A stretch of DNA of 64,000 nucleotides. Source: an uncultured Clostridia bacterium. Lineage in GTDB: Bacteria; Bacillota; Clostridia; Christensenellales; CAAEEZ01. The stretch spans positions 184,435-248,434 of the forward strand of contig CAKRNA010000003.1 of assembly GCA_934365195.1 (NCBI GenBank). The letters are read 5' to 3'. Under the pieces are notes generated by a model, which did no database searches, was not told the origin of the DNA, and saw only the letters and a program-made list of their open reading frames with translations. The position numbers were made by a program, and so were the translations under genes. Each line of letters opens with the position of its first letter. Position 1 is the stretch's first letter. Shown here piece by piece: positions 7,711-15,435 of the stretch.

Positions 7711-7721
7711 AAACAATCACT

Positions 7722-7928
7722 ATGAACAAATTTGCAGAAAATCTAAAATTATATAGAAATGCCGATGGCATATCTCAAAAGCGTTTAGCCGATATATGCA
7801 AGGTTTCGCAATGCACTATTGCTAAATGGGAAAACGAATATCAGCAACCTGATATTGATATGCTGATTTTACTTGCCGACTTGTTCAAGATTAGCATAGA
7901 CGACCTAGTAGGAAGAGAAAATACTTAA
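7722..7928 (+). CDS. XRE-family helix-turn-helix regulator
   Basis: The 68-residue protein is essentially one HTH_3 domain. LKLYRNADGISQKRLADICKVSQCTIAKWENEYQQPDI covers the recognition helix, and the typical LADLFKISIDDLVGR end follows. It has no sensor domain, so any signal must act through partner proteins, protein stability or dimerisation. Four TATTC-N7-GAATA dyads fill the divergent promoter region shared with the M48 peptidase, which makes it the obvious candidate for the repressor of both genes. A bidirectional-looking terminator follows directly. Confidence 0.88.
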   Translation: MNKFAENLKLYRNADGISQKRLADICKVSQCTIAKWENEYQQPDIDMLILLADLFKISIDDLVGRENT

Positions 7929-7955
7929 AAAGGCTACCATAAAGTAGCCTTTTAT
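7928..7955. terminator. terminator between xre and the convergent aminopeptidase gene
   Basis: AAAAGGCTAC and GTAGCCTTTT form a stem of ten pairs with a short loop, with T-rich sequence on both sides. It lies between two gene ends (7928 and 7965) and could serve both. Confidence 0.85.
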
Positions 7956-7964
7956 TTTTGGTTG

Positions 7965-9083
7965 TTATTTTAAGTTTTCAGGGTTTAGGCATTTTAGTTC
8001 GTCAAGCACAAACACGCCGTCTTTTCTAATTAGCACGTCGTCAAAGTAGATTTCGCCACCGCCGTACTCTTTGGTTTGAACAAGCACTAAATCCCAATGG
8101 ATTGCCGAGTGGTTGCCGTTTGGTGCGTCCTCGTAGCAGCAGCCCGGGGTGAAGTGGATAGAACCGCTAATCTTTTCGTCGAACAAAATATCGCCCATAG
8201 GGTTTTTGATGTAAGGGTTTACGCCAAGAGCGAACTCGCCCACGTATCTACTGCCCTCGTCGGTGTCGAACACTTTGTTGATTTCTTCGGTGTGGTTGCT
8301 AGTAGCCTCAATAATCTTGCCGTCCTTAAAGGTTAGGCTGATATTTTCGTACTTAATACCGCCCTCGGGAGAACTTACGTTGTAAGTAATTTTTCCGTTT
8401 ACGCTGTCCTTAACGGGTGCGGTGTAGATTTCGCCGTCCGGTATATTCATTTGACCTGCGCACTTAATTGCCGGTATGCCCTTTATTGAGAAGGTAAGGT
8501 CGGTATTAGGAGCAACGATTCTTACCTTATCGGTTTTGTCCATAAGCGCTTTTAAAGCGTCCATTGCCTTGTCCATTTTGGAGTAGTCAAGGTTGCAAAC
8601 GTCAAAGTAGAAGTCCTCGAAAGCCTCGCTGCTCATACCGCTCATTTGCGCCATGCTCGGAGTTGGGTATCTTAGTACCACCCACTTGGTTTCGCCCACC
8701 CTTATTTTGTGGTGAACGGGGTAGGAATATTCCCTATTGTATAGGCTCATTTTGTCGCTAGGAACGTCGCTAAGTTCGTTGTCGTTGTTAGTACCCCTAA
8801 CGCCGATATAAGCGTCCATCTCCTTCATTTTGTCGGCGTCGAATTTTGCCATAAGTTTTACCATATCCTCGGTAAGACCGTTTAAAATTTCCCTCGTTAT
8901 CCTCTCGTTAGAAAGATGAACGAACGGGAATGCGCCCACTTTGTATATTTCTTGAACCAAATGATTCACAAATTGATAATCCACGGACTTTGCGTCTATC
9001 CAAACTTTTTCGCCTTTTTGAACTCTGCAAGAAAAATTTACAAGGTTGTAGGCTAATTTTTGTAATCTTTTATCAGTTATCAT
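7965..9083 (-). CDS. aminopeptidase, M29 family (AmpS/PepS type)
   Basis: The 372-residue protein matches M29 leucyl aminopeptidases, cytosolic metalloenzymes that remove N-terminal residues during peptide turnover. Visible hallmarks are the N-terminal LAYNLVNFSCRVQKGEKVWI segment, a central NTDLTFSIKG strand and GEFALGVNPYIKNPMGDILFDEKISGSIHFTPG. The segment NGNHSAIHWDLVLV near the C-terminus carries His and Asp metal ligands. Length is close to the family norm of 370-410. AGGAGG precedes the ATG. A 23-bp dyad overlaps its presumed -35 region. Confidence 0.9.
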   Translation of the reverse strand: MITDKRLQKLAYNLVNFSCRVQKGEKVWIDAKSVDYQFVNHLVQEIYKVGAFPFVHLSNERITREILNGLTEDMVKLMAKFDADKMKEMDAYIGVRGTNNDNELSDVPSDKMSLYNREYSYPVHHKIRVGETKWVVLRYPTPSMAQMSGMSSEAFEDFYFDVCNLDYSKMDKAMDALKALMDKTDKVRIVAPNTDLTFSIKGIPAIKCAGQMNIPDGEIYTAPVKDSVNGKITYNVSSPEGGIKYENISLTFKDGKIIEATSNHTEEINKVFDTDEGSRYVGEFALGVNPYIKNPMGDILFDEKISGSIHFTPGCCYEDAPNGNHSAIHWDLVLVQTKEYGGGEIYFDDVLIRKDGVFVLDELKCLNPENLK

Positions 9084-9131
9084 ATAATGCCTCCTAACTA
9101 ATTACTATTATTATACAACAACCGCCAAAAA

Positions 9132-9154
9132 AAACAAGTTGATTTGACTTGTTT
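9132..9154. promoter_or_regulatory. inverted repeat over the aminopeptidase promoter
   Basis: AAACAAGT and ACTTGTTT flank a seven-base centre, a perfect eight-base dyad. On the minus strand its 3' arm overlaps TTGTTT, which lies 17 bases before a TATAAT (9110-9105). On that strand it is also followed by eight T. Because it covers a promoter, an operator is more likely than a terminator. Confidence 0.45.
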
Positions 9155-9226
9155 AAAATATTTTTAAGTTTTTTGAACATTTTTAAATAAATGCTTAAAT
9201 TTGGATACAATTTAGGTTAAATAGTG

Positions 9227-9232
9227 TATAAT
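9227..9232 (+). promoter_or_regulatory. -10 element of fba
   Basis: TATAAT lies about 32 bases before the fba ATG. No hexamer at a 16-18 base spacing matches TTGACA well; TACAAT is 15 bases upstream and TTGGAT 20 bases upstream. Confidence 0.45.
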
Positions 9233-9263
9233 ATTAGCGTACCAAATTTATGGAGGAAATTTT

Positions 9264-10196
9264 ATGCCATTAGTTAATACTAAAGAGATGTTCAAAAAAG
9301 CATACGCAGGCGGATATGCTATCGGTGCGTTCAACGTAAATAATATGGAAACTATCCAAGGTATCGTTGAAGCAGCAAGACTAGAGAAATCTCCGGTTAT
9401 TTTGCAAGTATCGGCTGGCGCTAGAAAGTACGCTAACCCAACCTACCTTAGAAAGTTGATTGAGGCAGCAGTTATCGAAGCCCCTGAAATTCCTATTTGT
9501 ATGCACTTAGACCACGGCGCAGACTTTGCTATTTGTAAAGATTCTATCGACGGTGGCTTTACCTCGGTAATGATTGACGCATCTCATCATAGTTTTGAAG
9601 AAAATATCAAAATCACGCAAGAAGTTGTTAAGTACGCTCACGACAGAAACGTAACCGTTGAGGCTGAACTTGGTCAACTTGCAGGCGTTGAGGACGACGT
9701 AAACGTAAGCGCTGAAGACGCTCACTACACAAGGCCTGAAGAGGTTGAGGAGTTCGTATCTAGAACCGGCGTAGACAGTCTTGCTATCGCAATCGGCACT
9801 AGCCACGGCGCATTTAAGTTCAAAACCCAACCAAAACTTCGCTTCGATATCTTAGAGGAAGTTGGTAAGAGATTGCCTGAATTCCCTATCGTTCTTCACG
9901 GCGCAAGCAGTATTCCACAAGAGTACGTAAAAGAAATCCGTGAGTACGGCGGAGATATGAGCGGCGCTATGGGTGTTCCTGAAGAAATGCTAAGACAAGC
10001 AGCGTCTATGGCAGTTTGCAAAATCAACGTAGATAGCGACTTGCGTATGGCTTTCACCGCAGCAGTAAGAAAGCACTTTGCTTTAAACCCTGCTCACTTC
10101 GATCCTCGTCAATACCTTGGCGATGCCAGAAGTGCTATCACCGAAATCGTAAGACACAAAATTGTGGACGTATTAGGCAGCAACGGTCAAGCGTAA
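9264..10196 (+). CDS. fba: fructose-1,6-bisphosphate aldolase, class II
   Basis: This zinc enzyme splits fructose 1,6-bisphosphate into dihydroxyacetone phosphate and glyceraldehyde 3-phosphate. The 310-residue protein carries the class II signature HLDHGAD (81-87, with Asp83 and zinc ligand His84), the GGFTSVMIDASH strand, EAELGQLAG near 132, and IGTSHGAFK and LHGASS loops further on. GGAGG lies nine bases before the ATG. It is monocistronic, with its own promoter and terminator, and complements gapA nearby in glycolysis and gluconeogenesis. Confidence 0.97.
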   Translation: MPLVNTKEMFKKAYAGGYAIGAFNVNNMETIQGIVEAARLEKSPVILQVSAGARKYANPTYLRKLIEAAVIEAPEIPICMHLDHGADFAICKDSIDGGFTSVMIDASHHSFEENIKITQEVVKYAHDRNVTVEAELGQLAGVEDDVNVSAEDAHYTRPEEVEEFVSRTGVDSLAIAIGTSHGAFKFKTQPKLRFDILEEVGKRLPEFPIVLHGASSIPQEYVKEIREYGGDMSGAMGVPEEMLRQAASMAVCKINVDSDLRMAFTAAVRKHFALNPAHFDPRQYLGDARSAITEIVRHKIVDVLGSNGQA

Positions 10197-10215
10197 TTAT
10201 TAAAAAAACACACTT

Positions 10216-10243
10216 AAAGCAGGCAGTTCAGCCTGCTTTTTTT
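10216..10243 (+). terminator. fba terminator
   Basis: AAAGCAGGC (10216-10224) and GCCTGCTTT (10231-10239) form a nine-pair stem with a six-base loop, followed by a T run, 20 bases after the fba stop codon. Confidence 0.92.
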
Positions 10244-10504
10244 GTTCATCGTTACCACATATCCCCCTTTATCGTATTGCTTTTTCGTTCATTTGTAGCC
10301 TCTTATTCCCCTCTGCCGTACCGCTCTAAATTATCGTTATTCCTCATTTCCATTTATCGTGCCGCTCTTATTACTATTTTCTGCCCTCGCTTGTAAAACG
10401 CTTTGTTATTTCATTATCTTTGCCACCATTTGTAAAATTTATCCTCAATCGGTATCACTACTCTAATAAACGTAAGCCGCAACTTTCAACGATTTACAAA
10501 AGAA
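10244..10504. other. pyrimidine-rich, low-complexity intergenic stretch
   Basis: The plus strand is markedly rich in C and T, with recurring words such as CGTACCGCTCT/CGTGCCGCTCT (about 10318 and 10359), TCGTT and CATTT. No reading frame or clear hairpin is seen. It looks like a decayed repeat. Confidence 0.4.
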
Positions 10505-11296
10505 TTACTTGCCTTTGCGGTTTATTTTATGGTTTTTCCCTTTAAGCACGTGCCCACTCTTTTTCACGCCGACTTTTTTTAGTAGCGTGGCTCTACTTTT
10601 TGCGGTGACAGACTTATTGTTTGCGTTTTCTTTCAGTTTGCAGGATAAGGCGGTTAACTTACCCATAATATCGAGGTTAGCGCTTGGCAAGGCAGCCACT
10701 TTGTTTTTTAGCAAGAATTTGTAGGCGTAAGTGACGAAAGCAAACGCTACCAAAATAGCAAGCAATGTGATGATTATATCTAGGTGCTGCTTAAAATACA
10801 GCGACAACACGGCGATAATCACCCCACTAATTAGGTTGCCGATAGCAACAGCCAAGAGGCTTTTAATCGGGTTTAGCCCCAAAAATACCGCAACGGTAGA
10901 GCCCGTGTACGCCCCCGTAAAAGGCACAGGAACAGCCACAAACATTGTTACCGCCACGTATTTTGCTAGGTTTTGGTGCTTTTTTGCTAGCGATTTTTTG
11001 TTGATTTCGCCGCTTTTTTTATTTACGTCCGCCTCGAAGTTTTCGGCGATATTTTTCATAAATTTGGTGCTTTTTAGGTAATTTACAAAGGGTTTTACAA
11101 AAATCATATTAGGAATAACCGCAAGCGTAGAGCCTAAAACCGACAGGAAAATTGCAAGAAAAACGTTCATTTCCATACCGATTGCAATAGGAACTGCGCC
11201 ACGAATTTCAATCATGGGCAAAACCGAAAGTAGCAGCACGGAAAGTTCGTCACTTTGGACTGCCTGCCTTAAAAAAGCGATAATATTTTCTACCAT
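10505..11296 (-). CDS. COG2426 integral membrane protein (small multidrug-export family, PF06695)
   Basis: I place the start at 11296 because AGGAGGGG (11306-11299) lies just upstream. The longer frame to 11374 would run through this site and over the start of the divergent gene. The 263-residue protein has about four or five hydrophobic segments. The first ends in LPMIEIRGAVPIAIG, the family hallmark of glutamate and arginine in a re-entrant region. The C-terminus is strongly basic (KKSGHVLKGKNHKINRKGK). The family name comes from a weak drug-export annotation; its true role is unknown. Confidence 0.78.
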   Translation of the reverse strand: MVENIIAFLRQAVQSDELSVLLLSVLPMIEIRGAVPIAIGMEMNVFLAIFLSVLGSTLAVIPNMIFVKPFVNYLKSTKFMKNIAENFEADVNKKSGEINKKSLAKKHQNLAKYVAVTMFVAVPVPFTGAYTGSTVAVFLGLNPIKSLLAVAIGNLISGVIIAVLSLYFKQHLDIIITLLAILVAFAFVTYAYKFLLKNKVAALPSANLDIMGKLTALSCKLKENANNKSVTAKSRATLLKKVGVKKSGHVLKGKNHKINRKGK

Positions 11297-11368
11297 ATCC
11301 CCTCCTAAGTGGTTATTTTTAGTTGCATTTTGCCCTAAATACCTATAAAATAATTGTGGAAGGTGTTT

Positions 11369-12106
11369 ATGCAAAAACTTTTAGGGCTAATGCGAAAAGC
11401 AATTACAGACTATAATATGATTCAAGACGGAGACCACGTAGCAGTAGGTATTTCAGGCGGAAAGGACAGTATCGTTCTACTATCTTTGCTAGCAAGATAC
11501 CGCACTTTTTCCAGCGAAAAATTTACGCTATCGGGAATACACGTCAATATGAATTTCAAGGATACGAGCCAAGCCGAAGTGGAAAGCCTAAAAAGGTACT
11601 GCAAGGAGATTGACGTTCCGCTTTACGTAGTAGACACCAACCTTGCCGAGATAATTTTCGAGGAAAGGAAGGAAAAACGCCCTTGCTCCTTGTGTTCCAA
11701 AATGCGTCGTGGCGCACTAAACACCAAGGCAAACGAGATAGGTGCAAACAAAATTGCCCTTGGTCACCATGTGGACGACGCCCTTGAAACGCTGTTTTTA
11801 TCCTTAACGCACGAGGGAAGAATATCTACTTTCCCGCCGATTGCCTATATGAGTAGGACGGATAAATACGTAATAAGACCTATGATTTACCTTGAAGAGC
11901 GCCAAATCGTAAATTGCCAAAGAAAGTACGACATGCCGGTCGTTTTTAACCCTTGCCCAATGGACAAGCACTCCGAACGTGAGTACACCAAAAAGTTAAT
12001 CGAAAGGATTGATACCGAAGTGGAAGGCTCTAAACTGCAAATGATTCGTGCACTTACAAACCCCGAAAGGAACAATCTTTGGGACAAATACAAAAACCTT
12101 GACTAA
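11369..12106 (+). CDS. ttcA: TtcA-like PP-loop tRNA 2-thiocytidine synthetase
   Basis: The 245-residue protein has the PP-loop SGGKDS at 29-34, which binds and activates with ATP. Cys106 and Cys109 in CSLC and Cys196 in NPCP can bind the 4Fe-4S cluster used to thiolate C32 of some tRNAs. GHHVDDALETLFLSL is the conserved helix after the first Cys pair. I start at ATG 11369, which has GGAAGGTG upstream, rather than at the in-frame TTG at 11354. TilS is longer and lacks the CxxC, so TtcA is the better match. It diverges from the COG2426 gene. Confidence 0.86.
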   Translation: MQKLLGLMRKAITDYNMIQDGDHVAVGISGGKDSIVLLSLLARYRTFSSEKFTLSGIHVNMNFKDTSQAEVESLKRYCKEIDVPLYVVDTNLAEIIFEERKEKRPCSLCSKMRRGALNTKANEIGANKIALGHHVDDALETLFLSLTHEGRISTFPPIAYMSRTDKYVIRPMIYLEERQIVNCQRKYDMPVVFNPCPMDKHSEREYTKKLIERIDTEVEGSKLQMIRALTNPERNNLWDKYKNLD

Positions 12107-12128
12107 ACCGCAGATAGCGGTTTTTTTT
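12105..12128 (+). terminator. ttcA terminator
   Basis: AAACCGC (12105-12111) and GCGGTTT (12117-12123) pair around a five-base loop and lead into a T run. The stem begins within the stop codon. Confidence 0.9.
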
Positions 12129-12238
12129 CTTGTAGATTTAACGAAATTCCCTATTTATTTAGCGATTCCTTTGCGTTTTACCTAAAAGCCCCTCTTTTTC
12201 TTGGCATTTTATCCTAAAACCTCTCTATTTCATTAGCG

Positions 12239-12385
12239 TTTTTACACAAACTTGCACATTAAATACTCCCCTCATTGCACTTTAACACGCTACTCGTTAC
12301 ACTTAAATTTGCTACTCATTAAACTTAAATTTTACTACTCATTGCACTTAAATTTTATTGCTAATTGCACTTTAAATGCTTGTAA
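12239..12385. repeat. degenerate tandem repeat, unit about 23-24 bp
   Basis: Copies related to ACTCATTGCACTTAAATTTT recur about every 23-24 bases between 12289 and 12385, with a weaker copy upstream (CTCATTGCACTTTAACACG at 12271). Four clear copies differ at several positions. No reading frame crosses them. Confidence 0.6.
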
Positions 12386-12475
12386 CTAACTTTATATGCA
12401 ACTATTCTCGGCGTATTCAATTTTTAAGGCGTTTTACCTTAGATTTAGCGCTTAACACTCTCTTTTTAGCGGTTT

Positions 12476-12751
12476 TTAAGTTGGTTTTTTATCATTTTCA
12501 CCACGCATTTTGCTCAACTCTTCGTAGCGTCGTTTAGTGCTTTCGCCCCCTCTTAAATGGCGGACAGAAAAATTATATTCCAAAATATCGCGCACCCTGT
12601 AATAGAGGTAACTATCAATCTTTATTAGCCTACCGGACATATCCAAGTGCACGGTGCTTTTGCTCACTCCGAATTTTTCGGCGGTTTGACGAATTGTGGA
12701 TTTCGTATCCAGAATATAATTTGCCTCCTCTAAAATTCTATCTTCAATCAT
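12476..12751 (-). CDS. spoIIID: sporulation transcription factor SpoIIID
   Basis: SpoIIID is a small DNA-binding protein that switches SigE-dependent genes on and off in the mother cell. The 91-residue protein matches closely. ILDTKSTIRQTAEKFGVSKSTVHLDM (about 13-38) is the helix-turn-helix, then RLIKID, and the C-terminal basic helix contains SVRHLRGGESTKRRYEE (61-77). AGGGGA precedes the ATG. In Bacillus and many Clostridia the gene sits near mreB or spoIIQ. Here it stands alone between repeats and the ribosomal operon. Confidence 0.94.
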   Translation of the reverse strand: MIEDRILEEANYILDTKSTIRQTAEKFGVSKSTVHLDMSGRLIKIDSYLYYRVRDILEYNFSVRHLRGGESTKRRYEELSKMRGENDKKPT

Positions 12752-13235
12752 TATTTTCCCCTTGGCATTTACTTCTTTATAAACTTATTTTTATAGACAA
12801 TGATTTATGCCATAAAAACAAAATAATATATTTTTTTAGCCACAAATACCGCAAAACCAACTAATTAGTAATGCCAAAACAACGTTAAATGAAAGTACTT
12901 TTACAAAAGCATATATATTTTGCGTTTTATATACTAGCCAACAAAAGAAAAACGTCAAAAACCACTTTTATTTGCCCTTTTAAAGTTATAAAAAAGCACT
13001 AATTTACAAATAAAACCCACTAAGCACAAGCAAATTCACTAAAAAAGCACAAAACTCTAACGAAAAATTCTTTAATAAAAAACCAAAAGCATTAAATTTA
13101 GCAGGGAAAACCGTTTGATAAGCATCTACTAAACACTTAACAAACACCTATTAAATACTTAATAAACACTTACCAAACACTAGCAAACGCCTAATAGATA
13201 CCAAAAACAATAAAAATCGAGCCACTTTAAAGCAC
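12752..13235. other. AT-rich intergenic region with short decayed repeats
   Basis: No gene is seen in this interval between spoIIID and rplQ. From 13126 to 13197 the word TAAACACTTA and variants recur every 10-20 bases (CTACTAAACACTTAA, ATTAAATACTTAA, TAAACACTTACC, CAAACACTAG). Elsewhere it is A-rich with no convincing promoter. Confidence 0.5.
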
Positions 13236-13268
13236 AAAAAAATAGGCTCACCATTTGGTAAGCCTATC
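13236..13268 (-). terminator. terminator of the ribosomal superoperon (after rplQ)
   Basis: GATAGGCTTACCA and TGGTGAGCCTAT pair on the minus strand with one G-T pair and a two-base loop, followed by seven T. It lies a few bases after the rplQ stop codon and ends a transcript of about 16 kb. Confidence 0.9.
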
Positions 13269-13279
13269 GGTTTTGTAAA

Positions 13280-13792
13280 TTAAACTAATTGTAAGATAAC
13301 CATATCAGCGTTATCGCCAAGTCTGTTCTCTACACGAAGAATTCTGGTGTAGCCGCCGCCTTGTCCTAGTTCCTTAGCACGCTCAGCGTATTTTGGAGCG
13401 TATTCGTTAAAGATTTTCTCTACAAGAGGGTGAGCAACGTCAGCAGTTCTTGCTTTGTAAGCGCTCTTAGACTCTTTGTCGCCTTTGATTTCTTGCAAGT
13501 CTACAAGAGAAGCCATAAGTTTTCTTCTTGCAGCAAGTTTCTTAGCACCGTCATTAGTAAACTCTACGGCAACGGTCTCGCCTTTCAAGTTTTTCTTGTT
13601 TTTGGTAACGGTAACGGTATCTTCGTAAGTGTTAATAGCAAGAGTAATGTATTTTTCTGCTAATTTTCTTACTTCTTTTGCTCTATCTAGCGTAGTATTC
13701 AAAGTGCCAAACCACAAAAATTCGGACACTTGATTTTTTAATATAGCCATTCTCAAATCAGTTGGTTTACTTAATTTTCTGTATCCAGCCAT
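13280..13792 (-). CDS. rplQ: 50S ribosomal protein L17, long form
   Basis: L17 binds 23S rRNA near the exit tunnel. The N-terminal RKLSKPTDLRMAILKNQVSEFL and C-terminal GGYTRILRVENRLGDNADMVILQL are typical. The protein has 170 residues against about 115-125 in Bacillus or E. coli. The extra length is an insertion between about residues 56 and 115, after ITLAINT. It follows rpoA by 12 bp and closes the alpha operon. The usual next neighbours, the ecfA genes, are missing here and lie at 36-39 kb. Confidence 0.95.
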   Translation of the reverse strand: MAGYRKLSKPTDLRMAILKNQVSEFLWFGTLNTTLDRAKEVRKLAEKYITLAINTYEDTVTVTKNKKNLKGETVAVEFTNDGAKKLAARRKLMASLVDLQEIKGDKESKSAYKARTADVAHPLVEKIFNEYAPKYAERAKELGQGGGYTRILRVENRLGDNADMVILQLV

Positions 13793-13804
13793 TGTTATAT
13801 CTCC

Positions 13805-14755
13805 TTACTCATCTTTGTTTCGTAAAGATAAGCCTAAATCATCTAGTTTCTTCTTAACTTCGTCTAGTGATTTCTTACCTAAGTTACGAACTTTTAGCAT
13901 ATCATCTTCAGATTTTTGAGTTAAATCTTGAATTGTGTTGATTCCCGCTCTCTTCAAGCAGTTATACGAACGAACCGAGAAGTCCAAATCTTCGATATTA
14001 GTTAGTAGTACCTTTTGTTGTTGGTTATCCTCGTGGTCAACAAGAATACTGCTTTCGCCCATACGGTCTACTAGGTTTACGAATTCTAACAACAAGTCGT
14101 TCATAATTTTTGCTGCAAGACTTATGTTTTCTTTTGGAGTAGTAGTACCGTTAGTAGTAATTTCGATGGTTAGTTTATCGTAGTTAATACTTTGCTCTAC
14201 CCTAGTAGGCTCTACGGTGTAGTTTACCTTTTGAACAGGAGTGTAGATAGAGTCGATAGGAATGTAACCTATAGGCTCAGATGCGTCCTTATTCTTATCA
14301 GCAGACTCATAACCTCTACCGGTGTTAGCGTACAAATCCATATCTAATACGCAACCTTCCTCAACCGAGCAGATGTACATATCCGGGTTAAGAATTTCTA
14401 CGTCGCTTGGTACTTCTATATCTTTTGCGAAAACTTTTCCAGGAGTTTTAACAAACAATTTTAAGTGTTTTTTGCTGGTATCTGCGTTGTTATGAATTTT
14501 GATTGCCAAACCTTTTAGGTTAAGAATAATCTCAACAACGTCCTCTTTAACTCCTTCAATAGTAGAAAACTCATGGTCTACGCCGGCAATTCTAACACCA
14601 ACTAGTGCAGCGCCGGGTAAAGAAGAAAGTAAAATCCTTCTTAAAGCGTTACCTAAGGTAGTACCGAAACCTCTTTCAAGCGGTTCGATAACGAACTTAG
14701 CGTACGATCTGTTTTCTTCCTCTATCTTTATATCAGGCTTACGCATTTCTATCAT
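13805..14755 (-). CDS. rpoA: RNA polymerase alpha subunit
   Basis: RpoA nucleates assembly of RNA polymerase and binds UP elements and activators. I start at 14755, where GGAGG lies 7-8 bases upstream; a longer frame to 14770 would include that site. The 316-residue protein has the N-terminal dimerisation domain with GFGTTLGNALRRILLSSLPG (about 29-48) and the C-terminal DNA-binding domain (about 250-310) with NCLKRAGINTIQDL and LGKKSLDEVKKKL. Length and motifs are normal. Confidence 0.97.
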   Translation of the reverse strand: MIEMRKPDIKIEEENRSYAKFVIEPLERGFGTTLGNALRRILLSSLPGAALVGVRIAGVDHEFSTIEGVKEDVVEIILNLKGLAIKIHNNADTSKKHLKLFVKTPGKVFAKDIEVPSDVEILNPDMYICSVEEGCVLDMDLYANTGRGYESADKNKDASEPIGYIPIDSIYTPVQKVNYTVEPTRVEQSINYDKLTIEITTNGTTTPKENISLAAKIMNDLLLEFVNLVDRMGESSILVDHEDNQQQKVLLTNIEDLDFSVRSYNCLKRAGINTIQDLTQKSEDDMLKVRNLGKKSLDEVKKKLDDLGLSLRNKDE

Positions 14756-14799
14756 AGAAAAATCCTCCATTTAATAAATAATAGATTATTCAAAAACTA

Positions 14800-15423
14800 T
14801 TATTTAGAATACAACTCAACAATCAAGTGCTCAGCAATCGTTAGGTCAATATCGTCTCTTTGTGGCATAGCAACAACTTTACCCGACAAGGTAGCGTTGT
14901 CGAAGTTCAACCATTTAACAACGTTAAGGGTTTTTCCTTCCTTGATGTCTTTGTACATCTCTTTACTTTGCTTGCTCTCTTTAATAGCGATAACGTCGCC
15001 AACTTTTACAAGATAAGACGGAATATTAACAACTTTGCCGTTTACGGTAACGTGTCCGTGGTTTACAAGTTGACGGCTCATTGCTCTAGAAGAGCCAAGA
15101 CCTAGTCTGTAAACAACGTTGTCTAATCTTCTTTCGATAAGAATTAACATATTCTCACCGGTTACGCCACGCATTCTATCTGCTTTGTCATAGTACTCTC
15201 TGAATTGTTTTTCAAGAATACCGTAAATTCTCTTGCACTTTTGTTTTTCACGCAATTGAGTTGCGTACTCGGTTTGTTTTTTCTTTTGTGCGCCGTGTTG
15301 TCCCGGAACGTTAGGTCTAGACATAAATACGCACTTGTCAGAATAACATTTATCACCCTTTAAAAATAGTTTTTCGCCCTCTCTACGACATAGACGGCAA
15401 GATGCTTCTGTATATTTAGCCAT
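14800..15423 (-). CDS. rpsD: 30S ribosomal protein S4, zinc-binding form
   Basis: S4 starts 30S assembly on the 16S 5' domain. The 207-residue protein has four cysteines in the N-terminal segment (Cys9, Cys12, Cys26, Cys31), which marks the C+ zinc-binding paralogue type. The S4 RNA-binding domain (about 97-160) contains RRLDNVVYRLGLGSSRAMSRQLVNHGHV. In Firmicutes such as Bacillus, rpsD is often elsewhere; here it is in the alpha operon, 44 bp before rpoA. Confidence 0.97.
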   Translation of the reverse strand: MAKYTEASCRLCRREGEKLFLKGDKCYSDKCVFMSRPNVPGQHGAQKKKQTEYATQLREKQKCKRIYGILEKQFREYYDKADRMRGVTGENMLILIERRLDNVVYRLGLGSSRAMSRQLVNHGHVTVNGKVVNIPSYLVKVGDVIAIKESKQSKEMYKDIKEGKTLNVVKWLNFDNATLSGKVVAMPQRDDIDLTIAEHLIVELYSK

Positions 15424-15435
15424 TTTTATTACCTC

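Noticed and set aside
9121..9154. The dyad at 9132-9154 as a terminator
   Set aside because: On the minus strand, where T follows the stem, no gene lies upstream that would need it; it overlaps a promoter instead.
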